DNA of 64,000 bases, taken from contig KN832886.1 in assembly GCA_000827325.1 (NCBI GenBank), positions 29,452 through 93,451 of the forward strand, given 5' to 3'. The notes beneath the pieces are model-generated. The model did no database searches, was not told the DNA's origin, and saw only the letters and a program-made list of their open reading frames with translations. The stretch comes from Oidiodendron maius Zn (lineage: Eukaryota > Ascomycota > Leotiomycetes > Myxotrichaceae). The position numbers and the translations under genes were made by a program. The first letter of the stretch is position 1; every line of letters begins with the position of its first letter. Below are positions 21,270 through 32,621 of the stretch, piece by piece.

Positions 21270-21647
21270 ATTAGTATAGTAATAAAAGCTATTTATATTA
21301 CTGCTAAGCAAGCGCTCCGCTTGTTTATACTTTAGGTGGTTCTAGGGTTGTTACAGAATATTAGAGTTATATAGTCTATATAGTATAGGACCTGCCTAGG
21401 TGGTAGGTGAGGCTATATAAGGGCTGAAACCTACAAGCCTCTAGGCAGCGGTCTGGGGTGCCGGCTTAACCGGCCCACTGGCACTATACAGCGTTCGAGG
21501 GCCTTGCTTAGCTGAGGCTAGGTTGGTTGATAGCTAACTATATATATGTCCGTTATAGCCCCTGAGGGAAGCGAAGCGCTCGGTAAGGACCTTCCTTCTT
21601 GCGACTGGAAGGCTCGAGGACGTGCCTAGCTAGAAGGGGGGGTAATA

Positions 21648-21822
21648 TGACAGCCCTAGCCCGGTGCAGCTAGGCTAGGGTTGTCGCCTATATATAGTAG
21701 AATAGCATTAGAGCCGCCAACTCTAATATTGTGCCTTTTTAGTCCGTTGGCGCAGTAGTGAAAGCTATTCATAAGCGAGCGGAGCGCTAGCTTGTGCCCT
21801 AGGTGGTTCCAGGGTTGTCACA
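21648..21822 (+). repeat. LTR of a second element with adjoining purine tract
   Basis: 175 bases from TGACAGCCC to TTGTCACA. Immediately upstream is GAAGGGGGGGTAATA, a polypurine tract, so this is the 3' LTR of a plus-oriented element whose body is mostly gone. A related LTR tail (GGTGGTTCTAGGGTTGTTACA) lies near 21330-21355. The region 21270-21647 is remnant sequence of this family. Confidence 0.6.
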
Positions 21823-22250
21823 TTACCCAAGTGAACTACTATAAATTTAGACTCTAGGTTCCTTCATTATTGGTTCGCTTTATGCGACACAGCCCCTACA
21901 TTAATATATTTAAAACCCAGCAGTCCCAATTCCTAGATCAGCTATCAGGAGGGAGCCAGTGAGGCGGGTGGTCACCACGTCCCCGGAAGTGTGATATAAC
22001 TGCAACATTTGTCATACGTATCTCCATAGTTCCAGCCGACTTAAAACCTATCGGTGATCCCGTAATTCCGGATCTCCCACATGGAGGAGGAGCGTGAGCC
22101 AGGGATCACTGCATCCAGGAACCTGTAGAGTATGTGCGGTATTTTCCGTGCACGTGGGCACCTAGTAGTAACTTCGCCGAACTCCCCGAACTCCCGGCTT
22201 GGCACATAACATCTTGAGGGGTAAAGAAGTCTCCAGTTTCCTATTATGTA

Positions 22251-22531
22251 TACGAAGTACGGCGTCAAAAGTATTCAATCACGCTAGACAGGGATAGACA
22301 CCATATCTCGTATGTAAGTAAGCGCTAGTCTCGGTTGCTGGTCACCCAACAACCGAACCCACTGTAAAATTAGTGATCTATAGGCTTATACACCCTAATT
22401 TTACAGCGCACATAGCCTATGGCGATCACTAATTATCTCTGTCAATGCGCTATAGCCCGTTGCTCTGCCAGGCTCTAGTGAGTCTGACCCCAGCCTAGCG
22501 TGGTCGAAAACTTTTGACGCCGTACTTCGTA
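22251..22531. mobile_element. MITE with perfect 22-bp terminal inverted repeats
   Basis: The ends at 22251-22272 and 22510-22531 are exact reverse complements, beginning TACGAAGTACGGCG. The outer TA on each side fits a TA target duplication as in Tc1/mariner elements. The interior is non-coding with a second imperfect palindrome (CTGTAAAATTAG / CTAATTTTACAG). Length is about 281 bases. Confidence 0.85.
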
Positions 22532-22846
22532 TTCTACCAAAAATTAATATTTTGAGGGTCTTATAGTAAATAAGCAGGGTGTTGAATTAGGTGGAGTATG
22601 TACTGGACTTTTAATCGACGGGAAGATACAGTAGTATTAATCATGTCGATCCGACCCATAGCACAGTGGCAAAGTCGCCACTTCTACCCATTATTAACGG
22701 TGTGACTAGATCTACTCACGCGAGCTTGCAGTGCTCTAGATATCTTTAGGGACGACGGCGCATTCGGAGTACTACATTGCTATAGAACCGTCAGTATATG
22801 TACCTAACCAGGAAGCATAACTTGGGTATCCATTTGGGTATCCATT

Positions 22847-25725
22847 GTGCGATCTGGTAAAACCAGCCCCATCCTGAAACAGGGCCAGTTGGCTTCGACA
22901 CCCCCCCCACTATTCTATAACTTTGATGCATCTGTACCGTCCAGGAGCTTCCAAACATGGTTATGGGTGGTGCAGGGTATATCAGCTCGACTTACTGCCA
23001 ACGCCAGATGGGGAGACCTCATTAGGAATACCCTCTGCCAGGTTATGGATGCAGTCTCCCCTTTTTGGTCTAGGTTCTCGAGAATTGGGCTCATTGCTGC
23101 CACCGTATCAGATATCTCTGATGCACTCACTGTCTATGGTGGCGAACTATGGCGCCTGGGAGTGCTACTTGTCATGCGTGCCAATGCCGATTTAAGGTCT
23201 CAGCTGGGACCCGACTTCCAATACCGTCATGCCTCTTCAAAAAGAACTATACCGCAAATACTTATCGTTGTAAGAAGCGGCTTGCCATCTCCACACGACC
23301 ACGGCGATGACTCCCAAGGCAAATGCTAGCCAGGTGCTGCACTGGGCCTTGAGCAATCTAAGTCTGTCAGATTTGGTTGAGTCGCCAGTATGTGCTATTA
23401 GATCTCCTCCCTCGATTGTTTATGACTTTGTTAATTTCCTACTCTGGAGGCTAACGGACAGCGATGGCTGAAGGAGCTGTTGGAAAGCTTTCACGCATTC
23501 TTTAGAAATGGCACTCCTCTACAGCAGCAACAGCTCTGTCCTCATAAGCTGGTACAACAGATAAGAAACACGGCCGAAGATTTGGGCGCCGAAGACACCA
23601 TCGAAGTGACCACCAGACGCTCGGTGGAAATTCGTGATAGCATTGAAGTGTTTTCAACTACCTTCTCACCTGATTATGAGCCCTCACCTTATATGCCGAT
23701 GCAGATATCAGCCGAAAAAAGTCTCTCGGATCCTCCGGCTGATAGACGGCGAGCACCAAAACGAAGACGGACCTTGAATCACGGGTCAGTATATTCTACT
23801 GCTTCTTTGAACCCCCGATGTGGCTCAGCCGGACCTGATGCCACTTATTCCTCTCCCCAGCCATCAGAGTGCACCAATCACATGGCAAGTCGACCTTCCT
23901 CGGAGATTTCATCTCGTTCTAGCACCCCCGTTTTGACTCCTGATAACTCTCATTCGAGGACTTCCGTGGCTGAAATCGACCCGGATGGCTTGCTCTTAAG
24001 CTCTGGTCCAGAAGATCATTTGATCGCGGCCTCCAATAGGGATCTCGCCCCAGTGCCAGCATCTGTGACCTCAGCGACTTCAATCACCCCTTTATTAACA
24101 GCTACGAAATCACTTGCCGTGCGCAATACCACCCCGAAAGTGGAGCCAAGCATCCTGAACAAGGCCAAAGAGTTCTTCGAATTAAGGCTTCGCGCTCGGT
24201 CCCGCCGGGCTCTGTATCTCGTCCGGGCCGTCCAAGGGTTCATGGAGGTAGACGATGCTACCCTTTATATCCGAGAGCACATGTGGGCATTTAAGTCGGA
24301 AATATTTGACGGCTGGGAAGATATTAGCTCAATTGCTCGTTTCCGTCGTCTATACGAAGGCCATCAAAGGATCAAACTCCGCCGCGAGGAATATGCCTGT
24401 GCTGATCGTTTCTGTTATATTTTCCTCGAACACGACCTAGATCAATTGGCGAACTCTGGCGATCTCATATTATCACAAGGCCGAGGACGCAAGACGGCTG
24501 CCTTCCACAAGCAAGCTGAGAGCATCTCATCCACGGTCAACGCGGTTAGGGCAAATCGGAAGGCCGGGAGAGGATATCTCCACCTTCTCATAGACGGTGG
24601 GCCAGGATTTGTGCTTCTAATCGGAAGTCAGGTTTCAACCATGTAAGTCGCACTTATCAACTCTAAATTTTAGTGATTACTACGCCGTGGCTCATAAATC
24701 CGAAACTAATTCAAGTATCCAGATGGGAACGGAAGCTGAGCCGATCTGATATTTTGCTCATCCTTGAATTTCTCAAAACTCATCTTCCTGAAATTTATGC
24801 GGTGGGAAAATCCCTAGATGTTATAGCTAGCCAAGCACTCGTTGATGGTTTCGTCGCTTATGGGTGGAACCGAAATGAGCTGCTCAACACCGAGAGTACC
24901 TTGATTGATACACTGAAGTCTCACCTCGCCGAAAAAGCCGGGGCGGTGCTCCAAACACAACCTCCGGGATTTCTGGGGTTTCAGCAACCCCAAGGACTCT
25001 GTGTCTCAGCATCAGTAGCATCAGAAGCATCAGAAGCTTCTGGGATTGATTTGGATCTTAATTATTGTGACTTGGTTGAATCAGACGATGAAGAATGTTC
25101 CTCAGTATCAGCCCCGCCCGTCAATTACAGAAGTCTTAAGAATACTGCGGATGCTTCGTCACCTTCCATAACACAAGGAAGAGAAAGGCAGCGGATCGGC
25201 ACTCCTGTCTACCCATCCACACTGGAAAGAACCCACAAACCTTTTAGTGCATCCGGCGAATCCGAGCCATCGACCTGTAATTCTGTCACGACCGGAGACA
25301 GTGAAAGCGATGAATCCATGCAGACCCCCACTGCGGTCATCGGCGAGCATATGGCTATGGAAAACCTTCCTGCACACTCTACAGAAACCGTTTGTCTTGA
25401 CCGTAAGTTTAAGACAGTAACTCGCCGAGCAATCGCTCCAGCCTACTAACATCTCACCAGTCCCTACCGACTTCCACAACGTAGAAGAGGATGAGTTGTG
25501 GAACTGGTCAGAAGTAGATATGCAAGACATTCATATGTGTAAGTGAAGGCAAATCAATTTATCGGCGGGGGCTAATGTTAGTTTATAAAAGTGGTTGATG
25601 TTCCTCTCGGTTTCTTAGGGCCTTACGAAGGTCCAATTTCCCAGTGGAATAATTTAGGACCGCCCACGCTTTCTTACGACCAGGGAAAGACACCAGATCA
25701 CGAAGGTTTCTGGGACTTAAGCTAG
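22847..25725 (+). CDS. Multi-exon protein of unknown function
   Basis: Supported exons are an upstream one (22847-23269, start unresolved), a large one ending at 24642 (open from about 23452), then 24723-25402, 25461-25538 and 25592-25725. The last four join in frame with GT-AG introns carrying CTAAT or CTAAC branch sites. The middle is Ser/Pro-rich with a basic patch, DRRRAPKRRRT, that could be a nuclear signal. An alpha-helical segment (KEFFELRLRARSRRALYLVRA) and a conserved-looking WERKLSRSDILLILEFL follow the second intron. The C-terminus is acidic, then aromatic (LVDVPLGFLGPYEGP). I do not recognise the family. No ATG opens the first frame, so another 5' exon is likely. Confidence 0.55.
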
Positions 25726-26474
25726 ACGGCATGACAAGCTTGAAGTGGTTAAGATTAAATGATGAGTCAATCAACTGCTGTAGACTTTTGGGAAATATTC
25801 CGTGTTATATTGCTGGGCATTATAGCTAGATCTTTATTTGCTATATGCTTGAATTAAGTCCAGTAGAGATGTATCGATTGATAGAGGCTCAATGGATGCA
25901 CTAGCAGAGAATTAGAAATCAACTGACGATTTTCAGCAGAGCAGTGTATATCGGAGTTCTGTCAAGTGTTCTAACTCCCTTAATTTTGGCCACCATTCTA
26001 AAGGGCTCTATTATTAGCAATATTGATTCCATTTCACTTTGATATGTGGGCCATGGTTGGCCTCATACAGCATCATACTAGACTTCCTACTCCAAAAAGT
26101 CCTCCTCTAGGACTTCCTTTTGTAGCTTTATAACAACAAGATGATTGATATTTTGAAGGAAATAAACTAAAAAGTATGAAGTTGTTGACGTGCCCGTATG
26201 CAGTCTAATATAAAAGTTACGAACCTGGTTGCTGTAATACCCTTAGGACATTGTATTCCGTTAAGAAACCTTTGTTGTAAATCCGAAGGTTAGCCATTGA
26301 TGTATGTAGTTTTCAGACATTGTTGACCTTTTAATACGAATCGCACCTCTAAAACTTGCTGTCTTTGGTTCGTCAGCAACTTGGATGTGGTGTTTGTTGC
26401 CCCTTTTAAAAAAGTAGTGTTGGCTTTTAGGGGATAAATTCATCCTAGTCGGTCACACACTTGCTGACTGTGCA
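25726..26474. other. Intergenic, AT-rich
   Basis: No gene, repeat or RNA was recognised. Confidence 0.5.
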
Positions 26475-27760
26475 ATGAAATACTTCCCCGGAGTCGTTCT
26501 GAGCCCAATTCCACATAAATGTCCATCAGTTACGTATATTCGCCCAACTCTTACGAAGGTCATTCACCACTATTCTGACATTTCCACCATATCCAAACAA
26601 AGTACTTTCTCGAGGCATAGTTTCGGTCTTTCATATGAAATCAGTACCGAAATGGCGTTCGATAGCCCTAAAATGGGTGTTATGCCATCTCGGACGACCG
26701 ACTTAATATCAAAAATTAAAGACCCTCTTCAGGTCCTACTCTCTCAACTTTTTTCTAGCCTTGTTAATGTGGGCGTTAAGGTTCTCGTTACTCAATTCCA
26801 GCCCCCTCTGAATCCAATTCAAATACTCAATACGCGAATGATAGTGACACTCGCACTTAGTTGCGGGTATTGCTGGTACAAGAACGTTCCGGATTATCCA
26901 TTTGGACCAGTCGTTGTATGGCCGTTGATGATACTGAGGGCCGTCAGTGGAAGCTGTGGCGCACTAGGCTTTTACTACTCCTCGAGTATCTACCTCTCGG
27001 CGAAAGTATAATACTCAATTTACTTGCGCCTTTGGGGAGCTGCTGCCTCATGGCCCTTATAACACCGGGTACCTTCTCCCGCACCCATATGATGGCCTGT
27101 GCCGTGTCACTTTGCAGTGTAGTTTTGATTGCAAAACCATCACTTTTAGTTGGCCATCATGCAGCAGGTGATATAGACCCTCCAACCCCCCTGGAGAACA
27201 TTTTGTGGGCAGCCAAGACCCCAGGGGGAATAGGGAGTCGCTGACTGGTGTAATGTTTGCAATTCTGGGAGCATTTGGCGGCGCTGTGGGTAATGATTCT
27301 TATCTTATAGTTGATCCTGTTATCTTATATGGTTAGGAGAGAGAGCTACTAATGATTGTGGCTATTTGAAGTGTGCTTACTCTTGCATTCGACTTATCGG
27401 AAGTCGTGCTCATCCACTTATCAGTGTGAACTATTTTGCCTTCATTGTCATTATATTTACAAGCATCGCGATGCTTATCCCTACTGTACGACCCAACTTT
27501 CATTTCAGCCTAGTGCAGGCAATTCTGCTATTATTCATAAGCATCATAAGTTTCTCTACTGTAAGCCATTTTCAGGCCTTAGCAACACAGGTAGGAGCTA
27601 ATCAGCTTATGATCTAGGAATTTTTTATGACGGCAGGCCTTGCAACTGAGAAGTCATCATCTGCCACTCAGATGATCTTCTCCCAAATCTTTTTTGCTGC
27701 TATGATGGACTGGCTTATCTGGGGGGTGGTGCCAAGCATACCATCAGTAGCTGGTCTACA
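26475..27760 (+). pseudogene. Broken DMT/EamA transporter, relic copy
   Basis: Reads as a homologue of the transporter at 17935, but in several frames. Intact pieces are an N-terminus around ATG 26652, SGSCGALGFYYSS, then after a one-base frame change YLPLGESIILNLLAPLG, a further shift near 27230 before GVMFAILGAFGGAV, then IGSRAHPLISVNYFA and TAGLATEKSSSATQMIFSQ. The alignment ends near 27757, shortly before a MITE. The intron present at FYY in the intact gene is missing here. The frame changes cannot be explained by introns, so it is a pseudogene. Confidence 0.8.
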
Positions 27761-27849
27761 ATATGTACTCATACAGTCTCCTCTACTACGTATATATCAT
27801 CCTACATTTCATATATCTCTTGACCGTATATGGAGGACCTCTCGACGTA

Positions 27850-28726
27850 CAGTAAAATCTGGATATATCGGATTAAAAAACCAGCCTGTTCTATTCCGAT
27901 ATATAGAGAGTCCGATATGTAGAGTGGTCACGTATAATATTAATAAGCAACTACCCCTATCTAGCTGAGGCTACTATATAGAGTTTCAACTCCCAGTCAA
28001 ACTGCTTAAACCACTACAGTATAGCATCCTTCTAGCTTCTATTGACTAGGGCTTCAAGCACATATGTCACGATGTCTCAGAAGCAGTGGCAATATACGCA
28101 ATGGCATACGACTGTATAGTCGTAATGGCTTACGCATGTTGCCACATAAGCAGGCTTATAATAAGCAGTACACTCTGTAGTCTAAACCCCTTAGTTGTCT
28201 CTGCATCACTCAATAGCTAATATAACTGAGTTTCACCTTGATTCCTGACTACGACCTGTGCACCTATATTGCCTCTGTTCAAGAGCTTCTAATACCATTA
28301 GACTGATTGTACCACCACTATCGTAATGTACGTCTCTATTGATTAGTTGCAGTATACCGATGGCGTTGATGGCTAGCTCTCTTGAGAGGTTATTGATTTA
28401 TGATATAGTTGATCTAGAGTCTAGAGTATAGAGGTACGTTTCAAAAGTCTTTACTGGAGCCTACCTACCGCCTTTAATTCTGCCAAGTAGAATCTTTTGC
28501 CATGCCTATAGCATTGTGCTCTAGGGGAGTAGTTATAGCGTCGTTAGTGATTAGATTAGCGAGCAATCGCTAAAAACAAACACTATTCGCTTCTAAGGCG
28601 GTAGGTGGGCCTAGATAAAGACTTTTGAAACGCACCTCTATAGTGTCTGGATATATGGGTAGCCGGAAACCTCCGGTATATCCAGTGATCCGATATATAG
28701 CTAGCCGATATATCCAGGTTTTACTG
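27850..28726. mobile_element. Non-coding pogo/Fot1-type element
   Basis: Terminal inverted repeats CAGTAAAATCTGGATATATC and, at the other end, the reverse complement of CAGTAAAACCTGGATATATC, each flanked by TA. The CAGT ends and TA target fit the pogo/Fot1 group. The 877-base interior encodes no transposase and carries a nested repeat. Further copies of the ATATATCGG motif lie just inside both ends. Confidence 0.75.
28427..28642. repeat. Nested inverted-repeat element
   Basis: About 216 bases with ends TATAGAGGTACGTTTCAAAA and the reverse complement of TATAGAGGTGCGTTTCAAAA, extending inward through AAGTCTTTA and CCTACCGCC. It lies inside the pogo-type element, so it inserted later. Confidence 0.7.
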
Positions 28727-28845
28727 TACTATCCCCCCCTAAATAAATGTAACAGTGGGTCTATAGAGCACAGAAATTCTACTATACAAAACTCCCCGGC
28801 CAAGAGGGCCCACTATTACATTTATTTAGGGGGGGGGGGATAGTA
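28727..28845. mobile_element. Small MITE with C-tract ends
   Basis: About 119 bases. The ends TACTATCCCCC...TAAATAAATGTAACAGTGGG and their reverse complement give inverted repeats of over 30 bases, with a longer G run on the right side. It abuts the right TA of the pogo-type element. Confidence 0.75.
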
Positions 28846-29802
28846 TATGAAAGCACTCGTATTATACCAGTGTTACAATATAAGCGCCTCAGGTCTAACA
28901 TTAGGAAACCAGCGTAGGGTGGGGCGTCTCACTAGCAGGGCTGGAGAGTGGCAAATGTCGCATATTAACTGCATAGAGGTCAAAGTGCAAGGGGATATAG
29001 TTTGAGCCTAATACTAATGGGACGCTTGAATTCCTGCTCATGCGCTATGCGCTAGTGTCGTTCGCTCCTCACCATCAAACTATAACCGACCTCAACATGG
29101 TCGTGGTAAAGGAGGACATATTTACTAGTGTATCGACGAGTCGTAAAAGTTGTCATGGTGTCCGCAGAATGAAAGTTCAAGACCGAATTATGGTAGTAAG
29201 TGAAGGAAGTGATAGTAAGGTAGGGGTGATGCGTATTTAGTCTGCGCCGAACAAGCTATTCGAAAATGGATAGGTGGCGGACATTTCAGCCGGCCTGAGA
29301 AGGTTAATAAAAGGTGATTAAATGAAGGTAAGAATTACCGACGGGTGATAACAAAGTTATGCTTATTCCAGCCGGGCCGGACTTATTCCGCCAAGCAAAG
29401 CTTAACAACATCTGCGGGCTTGAGAAAGGCCGAAGGCCGAAAGTTTAAATTGTCGGCGTATCTACACGGGAATTCCTCCCTGTCTAGTGTCAATGCGTGA
29501 TGCGAGGCGCTTGAGCGAGCTGACCCCTTAGCGGGTCACATTCTCTAATGCTGATCACGCTGATCACGCTCTTTGAGAGGGCATTACCCTTCAAAAGAAT
29601 ACTTGGTGAGAGACGTCATGTGACGATGGACCTTCAACCAGAATCGCACGAGATTGACCGCTACCTGCTACATTCGGCATCTTGATTTCTTGCAGATCTC
29701 TGTCTATACAACCTTGTGTCTCTACTCAATCGCACCTCCATTTAACGCAAAGCTTTCCTGGAATGGACGATGATAAAGGAGATTTACCCCTAATCGCTCA
29801 CC
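28846..29802. other. Intergenic, repeat debris
   Basis: No gene supported. A 66-codon frame at 29040 has no family features. The right end is the upstream flank of the UstYa-like relic. Confidence 0.45.
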
Positions 29803-30453
29803 ATGACTCGCTTTGACCCTGAATTGCATTGTCCATCATCTCAAATGAAGGGTTTCTGGTCTTCGAAGGCTTCAAAATGCTGGCCTCTTGCCCTCGCTGT
29901 TGTGCTGATGTCGATACTTCTCTTGGTGCTGTTTTATGCGGATCTTCGGCAATCAGCCACCCAATTCTCCAGGACTCATAACGGGAATGAGTGTGGTCAC
30001 AGTGCGGAAGAGGCGCACAAAAATGGTTGCGTCTATTCCTTCGTCCCTGGAGCTGGGTACCCATACGTTGCCACGATGCTGAACTAGAAGTGGAATTTTT
30101 GGGACGAAAAGAATGGCGCTGGTGGCAGACAACGAGACCCAGCAAGAACTTTCTCTTGATGCCATTCGAAGCCAGAGAGGAGAGAATCCTATCTATGTCA
30201 CGAACGAGTATCATGATTTTCACTGTGTTTACACGTGGAAAGCGCTGCATCGTGCAGTGATACGGCATTCTCTTATTGATACACATATTGGAAACTTCAC
30301 GCATACGAAGCACTGCTCGAGATCATTGGAAGCTGCCTGGAGAAGGAAGTCAAAAATGTCTACTTTCTATCCCATTTATGCAACATGTATGGACCCCAAT
30401 GCCCTCGATATTGAGGCAATACATGGACTCGAAGAATCGGGAACGGGCACCTG
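29803..30453 (+). pseudogene. Broken UstYa-like protein (C-type class)
   Basis: The ATG at 29803 opens a frame with a membrane helix and NECGHSAEEAHKNGC, which matches the short class at 9925 and 15155. The frame then stops at 30087. The missing middle (CHDAELEVEFLGRKEWRWW) continues in a second frame, and DNETQQELSLDAIRSQRG with the two motifs HDFHC and HTKHC in a third. Two frame changes near 30055 and 30120 are not at splice sites. Both motifs survive, so the decay is recent, or the changes are sequence errors. Confidence 0.75.
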
Positions 30454-31510
30454 AATCTGGCTAGGTGCGTTTTACTATAACCGCACGTCATTTGCCGCCT
30501 GATGATATTTGGTGGGATTTCGGCGGTGGATTCCACCAGGATCCTTAATTGCATATACCTTATTTGCCATTTGTATTTGTAAGGCCGTGATAGAATTTTC
30601 TAGGTTTTCGTGGCCTATATACAAGAATAACGATGTAAGAAAAGAACTCGTTATCTGATCATATAGAAAGTCTTTTTTTGCCATGTATCATTAGGTGGAG
30701 ATAAGCACCCATTTACCAGCCTACTTACTGTAAGGGGCTGCAATGGATTTCTGTAGTCAAAAATGAACCTCTATATTAATAAGGAGGAGAAATCTAAAGA
30801 GAGAAGAACTTTCTATTACTCTAGTATAAATACAAATATTACTTAGTTGCCTAGGCAACGTATCGTACTATAATTCAGAAGGGAAGAAGAAATTGCAGGT
30901 GCCCTAGGCACCAAGACAACTCACGGGTCCAACTCGTAACAACTGCCTATTATATAACAAACTGCCTGTAAGCAATTTAGTAGACAACTTGACAGACCTG
31001 AGTCTAAGCGAGATGCTAGCAGTGTAGTCGACTGCTATAACCTGCACCAGGCTGCAGCTATAAATAAAGGCGGGCTGCAGATAAAGGATAACCTGGCAGC
31101 TATTTGTATATTTAAGCCCTCTTCTAGGCTCTTGTCTTCTTCTTCTTTTCTCTTTAGCTTAGTATTCGCGTTGCAATATAACACTTCTTACCTGCAACTC
31201 TATCGTTGAGCCTACCTGCAGTGAGGTTGTCACACTCTACCTCACTTCAATATACTCATGCCTCCTCTTAAGACAAAGGTTCTCCCTATCTATAGTAATA
31301 TACTTATCCAATTTAGCTTTAGTTATTCCTTGGACACTTATAGCTAGCTCGCCTGCATTATCTTCCTTAGGAGTATACAGCAAACCTGCAGTAGTGTCGC
31401 TAATAGTTCCCGAGTCCTGTACTGGTGCTTGAGCTGGAAGTAAAGGCCTGCTGTATAGTGCCATCATAGCTGCTCTAACGGTCTGTATACCTCAGAAGGA
31501 GCGATCAGAA
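30454..31510. other. AT-rich repeat debris
   Basis: No gene supported. The interval 30890-31235 has a pyrimidine-rich, TATA-containing structure that resembles an LTR but has no matching partner. A minus frame at 31237-31467 lacks recognisable features. Confidence 0.35.
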
Positions 31511-31783
31511 TGTCAGGTGCCTATTGTATAGAGTGGAAGAGTCGACCAAGCAATGGTTGTTCGGCAGGAAAGTAAGGGTAGCTGGGACCTCGCTGGAGGT
31601 TCACTAGTAGTTCACAAGAGCAGAGCTGGATTCAACGACTGATGATTAGACTGATCGCTACCCTCCCTAAAATAAAGGCTCCGTTAAGCATATATATACA
31701 TGATTAATTAGCCGTCCCAAGCATGAGTCGTGCCACGTAGCCAGGTGCTACCCTCCAGCGTGCCTCTGGATTTGCACCTGACA
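31511..31783. repeat. Solo-LTR-like unit with inverted ends
   Basis: 273 bases from TGTCAGGTGC to GCACCTGACA, a perfect 10-bp inverted terminal pair with TG...CA ends. It contains TATATATA and no coding frame. It could be a solo LTR or a MITE. Confidence 0.45.
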
Positions 31784-32138
31784 CTTTTATATATACCTAA
31801 ATTGTAGTAAAGGCAGCCTCTAGATTAGGGTAAATAGCTTTAGGTAGTAGTAAAAGAGCTATTATACTAGTAAGAGTAATAGAGTGTAGTTGAATATTAT
31901 ATTAGCTGTTAGATATAGTGAAAAAAATAAGGTTGATGGTGTTGAGCATTCGAGGTATATGCAATCGTGCAGAAAAAAGTACTGTGGCTCAGGTATTTTA
32001 GGTGTGCTGAGTCATTTGTTCTAAAGCGGAAAGGTGGCGGCGATATAGCTAAGTATGGCGGCGATTTAGTTGGGCCCTTAATTTATATCCGAATGCAATA
32101 CTTCATGGTACTTTCAACAGACCTTCCCACAAATCAGC

Positions 32139-32246
32139 CGCTCCCGTCACCGCGTCCCAAAGCCATACTGTGTTATCGTACGACCCGGACACGACCTGCC
32201 TACTGTCTGGTGAGAAAGTTACTGACAAGACCGAGCTTGAATGGCC
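32139..32246 (-). pseudogene. Single WD40 repeat fragment
   Basis: Reads [19 protein letters not shown], then [17 protein letters not shown]: one complete, well-conserved WD40 unit of the kind found in tandem in fungal NACHT-WD40 proteins. Flanking frame has no further repeats, so it is a gene remnant. Confidence 0.7.
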
Positions 32247-32435
32247 CGAGGCAGATACCAGCGGTATGTAGATGTGCCTACTTGGAAGCACAGCCACAGT
32301 CTCAGCCTCAGCCACTTCGGCACCCTGACTGTTCAGGCAACAAGAGAACCTGCATCTCGTCAAACGAATTGAACGACGGATTCGTTACAAACGGGTAGCA
32401 GGCTTAACGGATTTTCTCGATCTGAAACGCGTCTC

Positions 32436-32530
32436 TTGGATGGTACTATTTATCGACCATATAAGTTTGATTGCCAGGCTTGGCTTTTACTCACCAAAAA
32501 GTGCCCAATAAAAGTTGCTGCTAACAGTTG
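32436..32530 (+). pseudogene. Fragment of a Zn2Cys6 regulator gene
   Basis: About 85 bases closely match the exon 3/intron 3 junction of the regulator gene at 39645-39730 (GGTACTAT.TATCGACCAT then AAGTTTGATTGCCAG). The donor GT is mutated to AT. It is the only part of that gene left here. Confidence 0.65.
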
Positions 32531-32621
32531 GAAGATGCGCAGTCTCATTACTTCATTAGGCAGCTCGCCTGAGGCTGAGCGTCAATCTCAGCGCTTAGAC
32601 CCTGTGACGCTACTTAATTAA

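Noticed and set aside
31237-31467. 76-codon minus frame as a retrotransposon Gag
   Set aside because: No gag or zinc-knuckle motif; the context is repeat-like but the evidence is too thin.
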